In this document: positions 8,121 through 16,917 of the stretch, in pieces
Position numbering within the stretch: the stretch's first letter is position 1
How the letters are laid out: each line of letters opens with the position of its first letter
Assembly (NCBI GenBank): GCA_009929735.1
Contig: RZZU01000009.1
Coordinates: forward strand, 21,698 to 85,697
DNA: 64,000 nucleotides
Direction of reading: 5' to 3'
Source of the DNA: Clostridia bacterium
Lineage (GTDB): Bacteria > Bacillota > Clostridia > Lachnospirales > Anaerotignaceae
The notes under the pieces: generated by a model
What the model saw: only the letters and a program-made list of their open reading frames with translations
Database searches by the model: none
Told to the model about the DNA's origin: nothing
Made by a program: the position numbers and the translations under genes

Positions 8121-9764
8121 TCAAAATATTAATAAACCCCTTTCATCATAAACAGAAGAACCCGTATCTACGCCACAACGAATTGCACGATCAAGTGCCA
8201 TAATGGTTGCTACGGCACCGTCAATTTTCTCAGTTGACTTTTCCTTATCCGCCTTTATATTCCCTGCAGGATCTGTTCGGATATAGATGTTATCCATCAT
8301 CCAACGAAGAATCGGATGCCCACCGTGAGCAATCTTTTGTTCCAAGGTCAGTTTCATCAGTTCTTTGGTTGGCGGTGACATATCTTTAAAGCCTTGACCG
8401 AAGGGAACCACTGTAAAGCCAAGGTTTTCTAGATTCTGCGTCATTTGCACAGCACCCCATCGGTCGAAGGCAATTTCTCTAATGTTATATTTCGTACCAA
8501 GTTCCTCAATAAAAGTTTCAATGAAACCATAATGCACAACATTGCCTTCCGTGGTTTTAAGAAACCCTTGCTTTTCCCATACATCATAATTTACATGGTC
8601 TCGTCGAACACGCAAATCGATGTTATCCTCCGGTATCCAGAAGAACGGCAATACAGTGTATTTATCGTCCTCGTCCAAAGGGGGAAAGACCAGAACGAAA
8701 GCTGTAATGTCTGTACTGCTCGATAGGTCCAGTCCTCCGTAGCAGACTCGCCCACTCAGTGATTCTGGGTCAACAGCAAATGCACAGGCATCCCATTTTT
8801 CCATCGGCATCCAGCGCACCGCCTGTTTTACCCATTGATTAAGCCTAAGCTGCCTAAAACTGTTCTCCTCGGCTGGGTTTTGCCTTGCTGATTCAAAGGC
8901 TGCTTTAACTTTATCCATACTAACCGTAATGCCAAGCGATGGATTTGCTTTCTTCCATACCTTCGGATCAGTCCAGTCATCCTCTAAAGCAGCACCATAT
9001 ATGACAGGGTAGAAAGTAGGATCATTTTTTCTTCCATCTATGATATCCAAAGCCTTCTGATGTACTTCCCAGCAAATGCTGTTCTGATTGTCCCCGGCAG
9101 TGGTTATAAGGAAATACAGTGGCTGCATTCTGGCATCACCACTTCCTTTTGTCATAACATCAAAGAGCTTTCTGTTCGGTTGGGTGTGAAGTTCGTCAAA
9201 TACCACACCATGGGTATTAAAACCGTGCTTGTTGCTGACATCGGCTGACAGCACTTGATAAATACTGCCCGTCGGTTGATAGATGAGTCGCTTTGTAGAG
9301 TCAAGAATCTTCACTCGTTTTGCTAAAGCCGGGCACATCCGCACCATATCCGCCGCAACATTAAAAACAATGGATGCCTGATTACGATCAGCTGCACAGC
9401 CGTAAACCTCGGCACGTTCCTCGTTATCTCCGCAGGTGAGCAACAGGGCAACAGCCGCCGCAAGCTCACTTTTTCCCATCTTTTTCGGTATTTCTACATA
9501 AGCGGTATTGAACTGCCGATAGCCATTAGGCTTTAGAATTCCGAATACATCACGGATAATCCGCTCTTGCCAATCGATTAATTCAAATGGCTTACCCGCC
9601 CATGTTCCTTTGGTATGAGAGAGTGCCTCGATAAAGGCTACGGCATAATCAGCGGTGGACTTATCGTAGACTGAATCCGCTGCCTTAAATATTGTTGGTG
9701 TGTATTTCTTAAGTTTTCGTATATCCGCCACCTCCTTCCAAGCATAAAAATAGACCTGCATCAT
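8121..9764 (-). CDS. Terminase large subunit (Terminase_1 type)
   Basis: About 547 aa. The ATPase half has a Walker A-like EIPKKMGKSELAAAVA (about residues 95-110) and Walker B VVFDELHTQ. The nuclease half begins around CYGGLDLSSSTDITAFVLVF and includes REIAFDRWGA. It powers DNA translocation into the prohead and cuts concatemers at cos. Start choice is uncertain: the ATG pair at 9764/9761 follows GAAGG, and an upstream TTG at 9776 is also possible. Confidence 0.92.
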   Translation of the reverse strand: MMQVYFYAWKEVADIRKLKKYTPTIFKAADSVYDKSTADYAVAFIEALSHTKGTWAGKPFELIDWQERIIRDVFGILKPNGYRQFNTAYVEIPKKMGKSELAAAVALLLTCGDNEERAEVYGCAADRNQASIVFNVAADMVRMCPALAKRVKILDSTKRLIYQPTGSIYQVLSADVSNKHGFNTHGVVFDELHTQPNRKLFDVMTKGSGDARMQPLYFLITTAGDNQNSICWEVHQKALDIIDGRKNDPTFYPVIYGAALEDDWTDPKVWKKANPSLGITVSMDKVKAAFESARQNPAEENSFRQLRLNQWVKQAVRWMPMEKWDACAFAVDPESLSGRVCYGGLDLSSSTDITAFVLVFPPLDEDDKYTVLPFFWIPEDNIDLRVRRDHVNYDVWEKQGFLKTTEGNVVHYGFIETFIEELGTKYNIREIAFDRWGAVQMTQNLENLGFTVVPFGQGFKDMSPPTKELMKLTLEQKIAHGGHPILRWMMDNIYIRTDPAGNIKADKEKSTEKIDGAVATIMALDRAIRCGVDTGSSVYDERGLLIF

Positions 9765-9836
9765 GCAAGCCTTCAAATCTATCTATACGAGAAACAGAGC
9801 CATTTTTGGCACTGTTCTCTTATTGGTCTGAACTAT

Positions 9837-10016
9837 TTAATTCTCTTCGCCAGTCAGAATAAAACGGGCATAGGCACCAGTGTTATCAATAAGGTAAGCA
9901 AGTAGCTCATCGTAGCCTTCTCGCAGAGCGATTTCCTGTACCTTCCTAACATCAAACATATTCGTTTCACCCGTGTCTCGGATGGCAAGTATCTGTTCCT
10001 TTATCTTCTTATCCAT
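9837..10016 (-). CDS. DUF5049-like small protein
   Basis: This 59-aa ORF starts MDKKIKEQILAIRDTG and ends FILTGEEN. It matches my recollection of small DUF5049 proteins found next to amidoligase genes in Clostridial phages. It overlaps the end of the gamma-glutamylcyclotransferase gene by 8 bp, so it belongs to the same operon. Function unknown; the charged helical profile and the motif MFDVRKVQEIALREGYDELLAYL suggest a DNA- or protein-binding accessory. Confidence 0.65.
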   Translation of the reverse strand: MDKKIKEQILAIRDTGETNMFDVRKVQEIALREGYDELLAYLIDNTGAYARFILTGEEN

Positions 10017-10458
10017 TCTCGACCTCCTTTGAATCCTCTACAGCCTGTTTTAGAATACTGATATCAAAATCTGCACTCTTGTAACCTTCTAAGATAACAC
10101 TGTAATAATAGCAGCTTGGAGTACCAAGTGGTCTGCCATCATTCATGATATACACCATAGTTTCTATATTCTTTTTCCCAAGCTTAACTTTGACCTTTTC
10201 CTTTCGATAGAGAAAGGGAAAACCCTCGTAGCGATCGAGTGCCGCTTCGTCTGCAGGGGTAATCTCCCACAGTAGACATGGCACTGTCTTGCCCTTTAAA
10301 GGCTCCACGGTTGCCACAGAGCCGCCGTGTCCGCCTCGAAACAATAACTGGTAGTCCTTTAAAACAACCGGCCCAACTGACTTTGCTGTGGGGCAACGGT
10401 GCGCCATTTGTTCAAGATTAAGGTTTGAGCCATAGGCGAGATAGAATATTTTATTCAT
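10009..10458 (-). CDS. Gamma-glutamylcyclotransferase-like (AIG2/GGCT) protein
   Basis: The start MNKIFYLAYGSNLN is set by AAGGAGGAC just upstream; a longer frame to 10515 lacks support. The YGSN substrate-binding loop and the DRYEGFPFLYRK segment holding the catalytic glutamate are both intact in this 149-aa protein. These enzymes cyclise gamma-glutamyl groups and release the partner amine. Adjacent to an amidoligase, the likely role is reversal or processing of an isopeptide-type modification, a pairing described for phage amidoligase clusters. The substrate is unknown. Confidence 0.82.
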   Translation of the reverse strand: MNKIFYLAYGSNLNLEQMAHRCPTAKSVGPVVLKDYQLLFRGGHGGSVATVEPLKGKTVPCLLWEITPADEAALDRYEGFPFLYRKEKVKVKLGKKNIETMVYIMNDGRPLGTPSCYYYSVILEGYKSADFDISILKQAVEDSKEVENG

Positions 10459-10493
10459 TGTCTTTGTCCTCCTTATTTTTGCAAGACAACCGC

Positions 10494-11393
10494 TCAGGCT
10501 GCCCGAAATCGCCACGCTGCCGAGCCTTCTAAGTGGGTGGTCAAATGTTCACGGCAGTTTGCGAATTCCTCGCCAATAAAACCGATGCGGTTGAGGTAGG
10601 TTCGCATTGCAAACTTTTCATTCTCAACCTGCGGTTTCTTTGCAGAGGCACACTTTTGTGTCAAGGCTTGGTTGTTCAGTGCAAGGGCGAGAACAATGTA
10701 GCTTCTAATCTTGCCTGCGTGAAGTTCGCTGTTAAATCCTCTTAGTTCGACCGTGTGATTTCCGTTGAAAAAGCTGTGAAGGTTAAGAAAATGGTATCGG
10801 CTTGAATGATAATGCCTGTCGGTGCTTTCGCTATAACCCTCATACCAAATGCTCTCAATCTGTGCCAGCGTTTTTGGTTTCTTTCGGTTGATTTTTTCCA
10901 CCAAAATCTCATCCATCTTTTTGCAGTAACCCATTCGTGAAGGTGCTATTTGCAATGCCTTGTAAAAAAGGTCATTCTTGCTTGCGATGATGTTTACAAA
11001 GTTTCGTATGCTCCTTGCCGTGTGCCCTGCCCCATCTAAGTGGATGTGTATTCCGCAGGAGTTGTTGGTGAAGGCTCCTGCTTTGCGTAGCTCGCGTACC
11101 AACTCCTGCAATGTTTCAATATCCCCTTGGTAGGTTAGGATAGGACTTACAAGCTCTACGCTGTATTCTCTGGTTGCTGCAACCTTCTGCCGTCCTTGTT
11201 TCTTCTGGCAAGAGATGCTACCGTCGCTCATAATTTTCCAAACCCGTCCGTCAGCGGTTGTAATCTTCTTAGTGTCGTAATAATCGCCTGTGTTCACAAC
11301 CGTCCCGTTTAGGTATTCGGCTGCAACCTTGGCCGCTTCGTTTCTTGTTATTCCTGTGAACTCAATTTCAATTCCAAAATTCTTGTTTAGCAT
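10494..11393 (-). CDS. Amidoligase (COOH-NH2 ligase) family protein
   Basis: This 299-aa protein has the Amidoligase_2 pattern: FGIEIEFTG near the N-terminus, EYSVELVSPILTYQGD, CGIHIHLDGAGHT with the two histidines, and a TVELRGFNSEL glutamate/arginine segment. Such glutamine-synthetase-like ATP-dependent ligases form amide bonds. Its last 50 residues (VENEKFAMRTYLNRIGFIG onward) match the C-terminus of the nearby 265-aa protein, suggesting a shared docking or substrate module. A promoter-like element at 11438-11470 precedes it. Confidence 0.85.
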   Translation of the reverse strand: MLNKNFGIEIEFTGITRNEAAKVAAEYLNGTVVNTGDYYDTKKITTADGRVWKIMSDGSISCQKKQGRQKVAATREYSVELVSPILTYQGDIETLQELVRELRKAGAFTNNSCGIHIHLDGAGHTARSIRNFVNIIASKNDLFYKALQIAPSRMGYCKKMDEILVEKINRKKPKTLAQIESIWYEGYSESTDRHYHSSRYHFLNLHSFFNGNHTVELRGFNSELHAGKIRSYIVLALALNNQALTQKCASAKKPQVENEKFAMRTYLNRIGFIGEEFANCREHLTTHLEGSAAWRFRAA

Positions 11394-11437
11394 TTATTCT
11401 TGCTCCTTTTAAAGTGTATTTGTCTCTTTCAACATGT

Positions 11438-11470
11438 ACATATATCACTCTAAAAGGCTTATATAGCAAG
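11438..11470 (-). promoter_or_regulatory. Promoter-like conserved element upstream of amidoligase
   Basis: On the minus strand this reads TTGCTA, 17 nt, GATATA, within a 33-bp element. An element 27/33 identical lies at 12579-12611 upstream of the 265-aa gene. Conservation extends past the -35/-10 boxes into TTAGAGTGATATATGT, suggesting an activator site as well as a promoter. Confidence 0.6.
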
Positions 11471-11530
11471 ACAATTATCCGATATAAACACACAAATTTT
11501 CTTCCATTTATGGCTTAGAATGTGTGTACT

Positions 11531-11758
11531 TTATTCTTCGATTTTCCTGCACAAATCCTCCCCGTAGACCACATTTAAAGAAGAACCATTCTCCCAACGA
11601 ACCATGATACTGCCTGTATCATCGACTCCATTGACAATTCCTTTCGTTCCGATAGGAGGTGCTTGGAAATCGTCCATACGAACAAGTTCTACTCGGCATC
11701 CCACTGGGTATTGCTTGCGGATGCGTTCTACAGTTTCTCTTGAAGGGAAATTATTCAT
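11531..11758 (-). CDS. DUF4314 small protein
   Basis: This 75-aa protein has the DUF4314 look: an N-terminal RETVERIRKQYPVGCRVELVRMDD and a KOW/SH3-like barrel (GTKGIVNGVDDTGSIMVRWE, then NGSSLNVVYGED). The barrel suggests nucleic-acid or protein binding. It overlaps the upstream 265-aa gene by 8 bp and is regularly found with amidoligase clusters in Clostridial phages. Molecular role unknown. Confidence 0.8.
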   Translation of the reverse strand: MNNFPSRETVERIRKQYPVGCRVELVRMDDFQAPPIGTKGIVNGVDDTGSIMVRWENGSSLNVVYGEDLCRKIEE

Positions 11759-12548
11759 TAGCGGTCACCTCCTCAGCTTTAATCGGAGCACCATTTTTAA
11801 AGGCACTGTTGCCGGATAAATTTTTTAGTAAGATTTTTCGTTCCGCTTTGTATTCAGTACCAACGAAACCAAGTCGGATAAGAAAACAGCGAAAAGCATA
11901 TTTCTCATTTTCTACTTCTTTTTCGGTAGCATTGACTCTCTGCTGTGTTTTTGCCAAGTCGCTGAGTGCAGTAATAAAATGGGTGTAGGCTTTGACCTCA
12001 TCTGAAGTAAGCTCTCCTTGAAACCAAGGGAAACTGATTGTTTCTTCGTTGGTTATTATAGGGATGTAGTCTGTGCCAAGAGCTTTTTTAATTAGGTACG
12101 ATTTGCTTTCTACCAATCGCTTGAGGTTATCAAGAGCCACATCGGTGAAAGCTGACCTTGGTAGCTCAATGGTCAAATGGTTAGTAGCCTCATCACTTTG
12201 CTCTGGTGCATACGCAGGCGGTTCCTCATAATCATGGTAAGGACTGACCCTTCCGCCAAGAGCTGCTTCGTAAGGAATTTGAACATCCTCTGGAACAGGT
12301 TCTGTTTCTGGGAGTGGAGTGTCATATTCTTCTGTAATCGCTTTGAAGTCATGCAATCCTTGCAGGTCAGCTACTAAGCCATGATTGTCCTCACCCTCGA
12401 GCATTCCATTCTTATCAATGTGGTAGCCACCTACTTCGTAAGCAAAGGTAGGTGCACCAAGGTATATCGTCGGAGCATTTAGTTCCAGGCTGATTGCTCC
12501 TACCAGCGATTTTCGTTTTGGCCCTGTAACATTATAATTTATCTTCAT
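11751..12548 (-). CDS. Unrecognised 265-aa protein sharing a C-terminal module with the amidoligase
   Basis: The protein starts MKINYNVTGPKRKSLVGAIS. It has a beta-rich first 60 residues, an acidic Pro/Glu-rich middle (about 75-120) and a helical C-terminal part. Residues about 215-262 (VENEKYAFRCFLIRLGFVG onward) align with the amidoligase tail: VENEK, an R, an LxR, GFxG, E and SA are shared. Similar proteins are labelled virulence-related in databases, which says little. It may be a substrate or partner of the amidoligase. Confidence 0.7.
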   Translation of the reverse strand: MKINYNVTGPKRKSLVGAISLELNAPTIYLGAPTFAYEVGGYHIDKNGMLEGEDNHGLVADLQGLHDFKAITEEYDTPLPETEPVPEDVQIPYEAALGGRVSPYHDYEEPPAYAPEQSDEATNHLTIELPRSAFTDVALDNLKRLVESKSYLIKKALGTDYIPIITNEETISFPWFQGELTSDEVKAYTHFITALSDLAKTQQRVNATEKEVENEKYAFRCFLIRLGFVGTEYKAERKILLKNLSGNSAFKNGAPIKAEEVTANE

Positions 12549-12578
12549 TTTTCATACCGCCTTTCATTTTTCGGTACT

Positions 12579-12611
12579 ACATATATCACTCTAAGTGCTG
12601 TAAATAGCAAG
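12579..12611 (-). promoter_or_regulatory. Promoter-like conserved element upstream of the 265-aa gene
   Basis: Minus-strand TTGCTA, 17 nt, GATATA, 27/33 identical to the element at 11438-11470 and 31 bp upstream of the 265-aa start codon. It probably drives the 265-aa/DUF4314 pair and shares its regulation with the amidoligase. Confidence 0.6.
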
Positions 12612-12646
12612 TCATTTTGAGCGTTCTATGTAGAGAATAATGTTTT

Positions 12647-14512
12647 TTATTCGGCGGTATCTTGTATAGAAAACACAATGCCCGACAAAACAAAATATAC
12701 ACAAGGAAGTGCAACTCCATTGCCCCACATCTTATATTCTGCAGAATCAGAATGTGGGTCTTTAAGCCACTTCGATATCTGCTTTAAGGTTTTAGGCTTA
12801 GTTGATTTCCCCATAACCTTACGATGAGTTTCAAATATGTTATACCAGGTGCGTAAGTCGTCCATTGTTGGATTTTTTGTTCCAAGATCACTGCACCACC
12901 AATCCGGGAAACCTTGAAGCCTTGCACATTCAGTCGGAGTTAATCTTCTGACAGTGTATTCAATACCGTCTGTATCATTAATAAGTGGAGGGTCTTTGTA
13001 ATCAGTAGCAACCAATGTATTTGCTAGTTCTTCTTCAGCAGTAGTAAAAAATGATGCCTTGCTAGAAGAGTAGGTAGGAGTTGCCACAGCACTAGGTCCT
13101 TGTGCATTTAGCGTTGATGATATTCCATCCTCTGTAATACCAAGATTTCTAGCATAATTTTGACCGCAGTTGAAAGATTCTCTATCAATAGCGAAAACAA
13201 CAGCATGCTTATCTACAGTATTTAATGTAAAGCTTATATTTTCATTAACCCCGTCACCCTGGGGACCGTTTTTATCTTTTCTGCCAATCATGGAGCCTTG
13301 AAGGGCATAACTTTCTACAATAGCAATCCCGCCTTGATTGCAGGAAGGATTCCCTCCATTTCCATCGATGGTGCGTGAAGTATCAGCCTCATATACACCG
13401 CTGTTGGGATTGGATGATTTCATGGCATTGCTATCTTTAGAGCAGATACCATAGGCTTTCGGAACAAATAATGTCTGGTCATTATTGCAAGATAATGTTG
13501 CCGATTTATCATTCTGGATAAGAGCGCCTTTACCACCACCCTCACAGCCACATCGGATTTTGAGAGTTTTCGGTGTATCACCAACCACAAAAGGCTGATT
13601 ATTTCCGCCTGTTCCATAAGTGGCTGATATTGTCGGCGCAACATCAATCGGTCCCGTAAAACGAGTATCTCTTCCGTGATTATCAAATACCGCCGCATCC
13701 ACAACACAAGGTGGGTGATGAGCCTCTGCTCTAAGAGTACAAGTGACATCCTCTGTGATATCCATTCGATTGCCACCCTGGTCATTTAAGATCACACTGC
13801 TTGTGCCTGTTTCTCTAATGCCGTTTTCAAAACAACCGGCAGTTCCTTGCCACGAGCGGAAGCTCTCCTTAGAATACCCAGACAAGCCTTCTGACTTAAA
13901 TAGTATTTCTCCGGCACTCCTGCCTTTAAAATCTGTGACAAGGAAGATGCGTTTTCTTCGTTGGGGAACTCCCCAGTATTGAGCGTCAAGCACTCGCCAG
14001 GCAATGGAGAAATCATCTCCCACGATATTTCCTGCTTGCCTCCATTTATCAGCTTTAGGAACTGATAAGGTTTCATCTTTGATGTGACAGATGCTTTCAA
14101 GGACACATCTGAAGTCCTCTCCTTTGTTTGAGGAGAAAGCACCCGGCACGTTTTCCCAGACGATGTATCTTGGATATTTACCATCTGTAGCACACCTCAT
14201 TTCTTTTATAATTCGAATGGCCTCATAAAAAAGACTTGAACGTTCTCCGTCCAAGCCATCACGCTTACCCGCCACAGATAAATCCTGACAAGGTGAGCCA
14301 AATGTAATTATATCAACCGGTTCTATCTTGCTACCATCTATGCAAGAGACATCACCGTAGTGTTTCATAAAAGGCAGTCTTTTGGTTGTAACCCGTAAAG
14401 GGAACGGCTCAATTTCGGATGCCCATAGTGGTTTAATACCACAAAGCAGACCGCCAAGCGGAAAACCTCCACTGCCGTCAAAGAGAGACCCGAGGGTAAT
14501 TTCATGCTTCAT
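12647..14512 (-). CDS. DNA cytosine-5 methyltransferase (phage-borne)
   Basis: About 621 aa from ATG 14512 (GGAGG 9 bp upstream; overlaps the upstream stop). All key m5C motifs are visible: I (SLFDGSGGFPLGG), IV (GSPCQDLSVAG, catalytic Cys), VI (IVWENVPGAF), VIII (QRRKRIFLVTD), IX (RRLTPTECARLQGFPDWW) and X (MWGNGVALPC). The target-recognition region is unusually long (about 250 residues) and contains repeated segments such as NDQGGNRMDI, INDTDG and SSTLNAQGPSA, a feature of multispecific phage enzymes. It probably protects phage DNA from restriction. Confidence 0.93.
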   Translation of the reverse strand: MKHEITLGSLFDGSGGFPLGGLLCGIKPLWASEIEPFPLRVTTKRLPFMKHYGDVSCIDGSKIEPVDIITFGSPCQDLSVAGKRDGLDGERSSLFYEAIRIIKEMRCATDGKYPRYIVWENVPGAFSSNKGEDFRCVLESICHIKDETLSVPKADKWRQAGNIVGDDFSIAWRVLDAQYWGVPQRRKRIFLVTDFKGRSAGEILFKSEGLSGYSKESFRSWQGTAGCFENGIRETGTSSVILNDQGGNRMDITEDVTCTLRAEAHHPPCVVDAAVFDNHGRDTRFTGPIDVAPTISATYGTGGNNQPFVVGDTPKTLKIRCGCEGGGKGALIQNDKSATLSCNNDQTLFVPKAYGICSKDSNAMKSSNPNSGVYEADTSRTIDGNGGNPSCNQGGIAIVESYALQGSMIGRKDKNGPQGDGVNENISFTLNTVDKHAVVFAIDRESFNCGQNYARNLGITEDGISSTLNAQGPSAVATPTYSSSKASFFTTAEEELANTLVATDYKDPPLINDTDGIEYTVRRLTPTECARLQGFPDWWCSDLGTKNPTMDDLRTWYNIFETHRKVMGKSTKPKTLKQISKWLKDPHSDSAEYKMWGNGVALPCVYFVLSGIVFSIQDTAE

Positions 14513-15746
14513 CGGCACTCACCTCCGGCAAATCATCATATCTGATTTCCGAGTTATCCCTCAAAAGAAATACACCATCAGAACTTCCTACTTGCTCGAT
14601 ATACCTCTTTACTATGACATCACAATATTTTTCATCCAGTTCGATGGTATAGCATATCCTGTCCGTCTGCTCACAAGCAATAAGAGTAGAACCACTGCCA
14701 CCGAATGGGTCGAGTACAATACAATTAGACAAACTACTATTTAGAATTGGATAGGCTACCAATGCTACTGGTTTCATAGTAGGGTGGTCAGAGTTTTTCT
14801 TTGGCTTCTCAAACTCCCATATAGTAGTCTGCTTTCTATCTGCATACCAGTTGTGTTTGCCGGACTTCTTCCAACCGAAAAGAACTGGCTCATGCTGCCA
14901 TTGATACGGCGAGCGGCCAAGAACAAGCGACTGCTTTTTCCAGATGCAAGTACCGGAAAGGTAGAAACCTGCATCAGAGAATGCCTTTCTAAAATTCAGA
15001 CCTTCCGTATCTGCGTGGAACACATAAATAGAAGCATCCTTTGCCATTGCTGTTTCTGTGTTCGTAAATGCATCAAGTAGAAATTCATAGAATGCCTCAT
15101 TACCCATGTTATCGTTTTTGATTTTACCTGCCGAGCCTTCATAGTTGACATTGTACGGAGGGTCGGTTACCACAAGGTTTGCGAGTTTGCCATCCATTAG
15201 TAGTGTGAAAGTGTCAGCCTTGGTGGAATCACCGCAGACCAGCCTATGCTGTCCAAGCATCCAAACATCACCTTGCTTTGTGAGTGCAGGCTTTTGCAGT
15301 TCGGCATCCACATCAAAGTCATCTTCATGAATGCCATCCTTAAGAGAATCCTTAAACAGTGCATCTAGTTCAGCAGGCTCAAATCCGGTAAGGTATACAT
15401 CAAAGTCAGTTCCTTGCAGGTCAGCAATTAAAAGCATCAACTTGTCTTTATCCCAGTCACCGCTTATCTTATTTAGGGCAATATTGAGAGCCTTTTCTTT
15501 TTCCTCGTTCATTTCAATAACCACACACTCGACTTCGGTGATGCCCATATCAAGCAGAACCTTCAATCGCTGATGGCCGCCGACAACATGAGATGTGGTC
15601 TTATTCCATATAACGGGTTCAACATAACCGAATTGCTCAATAGAGCGTTTTAGCTTTTCATATTCCGGGTCACCTGGTTTTAAGTCTTTACGAGGATTAT
15701 AGTCGGCTGGAATCAGTAGCTCAGTTTTCAATTTTTCTATCTGCAT
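14502..15746 (-). CDS. ParB-domain DNA amino-methyltransferase
   Basis: The 414-aa protein has an N-terminal ParB/Srx-like domain (about residues 1-105; IPADYNPRK, VVGGHQRLKVLLDMG). A methyltransferase domain follows, with motif IV DPPYNVNYEG before motif I DPFGGSGSTLIACEQTDR, the beta-class order of N6-adenine or N4-cytosine enzymes. The Asn/Asp-Pro-Pro-Tyr form here is DPPY, favouring N6-adenine. It overlaps the SAM synthetase gene by 26 bp and the cytosine methyltransferase by 11 bp, forming a tight modification cassette. Confidence 0.92.
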   Translation of the reverse strand: MQIEKLKTELLIPADYNPRKDLKPGDPEYEKLKRSIEQFGYVEPVIWNKTTSHVVGGHQRLKVLLDMGITEVECVVIEMNEEKEKALNIALNKISGDWDKDKLMLLIADLQGTDFDVYLTGFEPAELDALFKDSLKDGIHEDDFDVDAELQKPALTKQGDVWMLGQHRLVCGDSTKADTFTLLMDGKLANLVVTDPPYNVNYEGSAGKIKNDNMGNEAFYEFLLDAFTNTETAMAKDASIYVFHADTEGLNFRKAFSDAGFYLSGTCIWKKQSLVLGRSPYQWQHEPVLFGWKKSGKHNWYADRKQTTIWEFEKPKKNSDHPTMKPVALVAYPILNSSLSNCIVLDPFGGSGSTLIACEQTDRICYTIELDEKYCDVIVKRYIEQVGSSDGVFLLRDNSEIRYDDLPEVSADEA

Positions 15747-16899
15747 ATAATTCAGCCGCCTTTCTTAAATTTGTGTACATATTGACATTCTCCCAGGGGA
15801 ACAGACTGGAATTAAAATGCCCGTAAACCGCCGTATCGGAATAGATTACATTTCTTAAGCGCAGTTTTTCGATGATTGCAGCCGGACGAAGATTAAACAC
15901 TTCCTGCACAATAGTGGCAAGCTGATCATCGGTGATCTTACCTGTACCAAAGGAAGTCACATCAACCGCCACAGGATTTGCCTTTCCTATGGCATAAGAA
16001 AGAGCGACCTCGCATTTCTCTGCAAGACCGCTCCAAATAATGTTCTTTGCAATGTAGCGTGCCATGTAGGCACCACTTCGGTCAACCTTAGTCGGGTCCT
16101 TACCACAAAGGGCACCTCCACCGTGGGATGCAAGACCACCATAGGTATCAACCATGATTTTTCTACCTGTCAAGCCTGTATCGGCAGCGGGTCCACCTTC
16201 GACAAATCTGCCAGAGGGGTTGATAAGGATTTCGGTACTATCATCAAATGGGAAATCCTCAAAGCATTGCCAAAGTACATTATTTCGGATATCCGAACTC
16301 AGTTCTTCCTGGGTTTTGTCTTTATCATGCTGAACTGAAACAACAATCGTTTTTACACGTCTGGGTTTACCGTCCTCATATTCCACTGTTACCTGTGCCT
16401 TGCCATCTGGTAGAATTCCTTTGATGAGTTTTCCTTTACGGCAATCATCAATGCGCTTTACGATACGATGAGAAAGCACAAGTGGGAGGGGCAGGTTCTT
16501 ACTGGTTTCGTTAGTTGCGTATCCGTAGACTGTGCCTTGGTCACCAGCTCCTATAGAACCATAGGGGTCAGTAATACCATTTCGTACTTCAAGTGCAGTA
16601 TCTACACCCGCTGCAATGTCTGCACTTTGATGATGCACGAACACAAATACTGTAAACTTCCATGGATTGTATCCGACCTCTCGAAGTACATTTTTTACGA
16701 TGAATCGGATATCCACTTTACCGCTGCAGGTGATTTCGCCCGCCACGATAATTTTGCCTTTAGTAGCCATGACCTCGCAGGCCACGCGGGAAGCTCTATC
16801 TTTACGCAAGCAAGCATCCAGAATATTATCAGCAATGAGGTCACAAAGTTTATCCGGATGTCCGGCACATACACTTTCTGCTGTTTTATAAGTAATCAT
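15721..16899 (-). CDS. metK: S-adenosylmethionine synthetase
   Basis: The 392-aa protein carries the MAT motifs AGHPDKLCDLIADNILDA, HHQSADIAAGVD, GSIGAGDQGTVYGYATNE and a Gly-rich GGLASHGGGALCGKDPTKVDRS loop, so it appears catalytically complete. It makes SAM from ATP and methionine. Its fusion by overlap to two methyltransferase genes suggests it feeds phage DNA methylation or replaces SAM lost to host depletion. It is clearly part of the phage late region, between terminase small and the methyltransferases, not a host housekeeping copy. Confidence 0.93.
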   Translation of the reverse strand: MITYKTAESVCAGHPDKLCDLIADNILDACLRKDRASRVACEVMATKGKIIVAGEITCSGKVDIRFIVKNVLREVGYNPWKFTVFVFVHHQSADIAAGVDTALEVRNGITDPYGSIGAGDQGTVYGYATNETSKNLPLPLVLSHRIVKRIDDCRKGKLIKGILPDGKAQVTVEYEDGKPRRVKTIVVSVQHDKDKTQEELSSDIRNNVLWQCFEDFPFDDSTEILINPSGRFVEGGPAADTGLTGRKIMVDTYGGLASHGGGALCGKDPTKVDRSGAYMARYIAKNIIWSGLAEKCEVALSYAIGKANPVAVDVTSFGTGKITDDQLATIVQEVFNLRPAAIIEKLRLRNVIYSDTAVYGHFNSSLFPWENVNMYTNLRKAAELYADRKIEN

Positions 16900-16917
16900 A
16901 TTTTTCTCCTATCTTAT

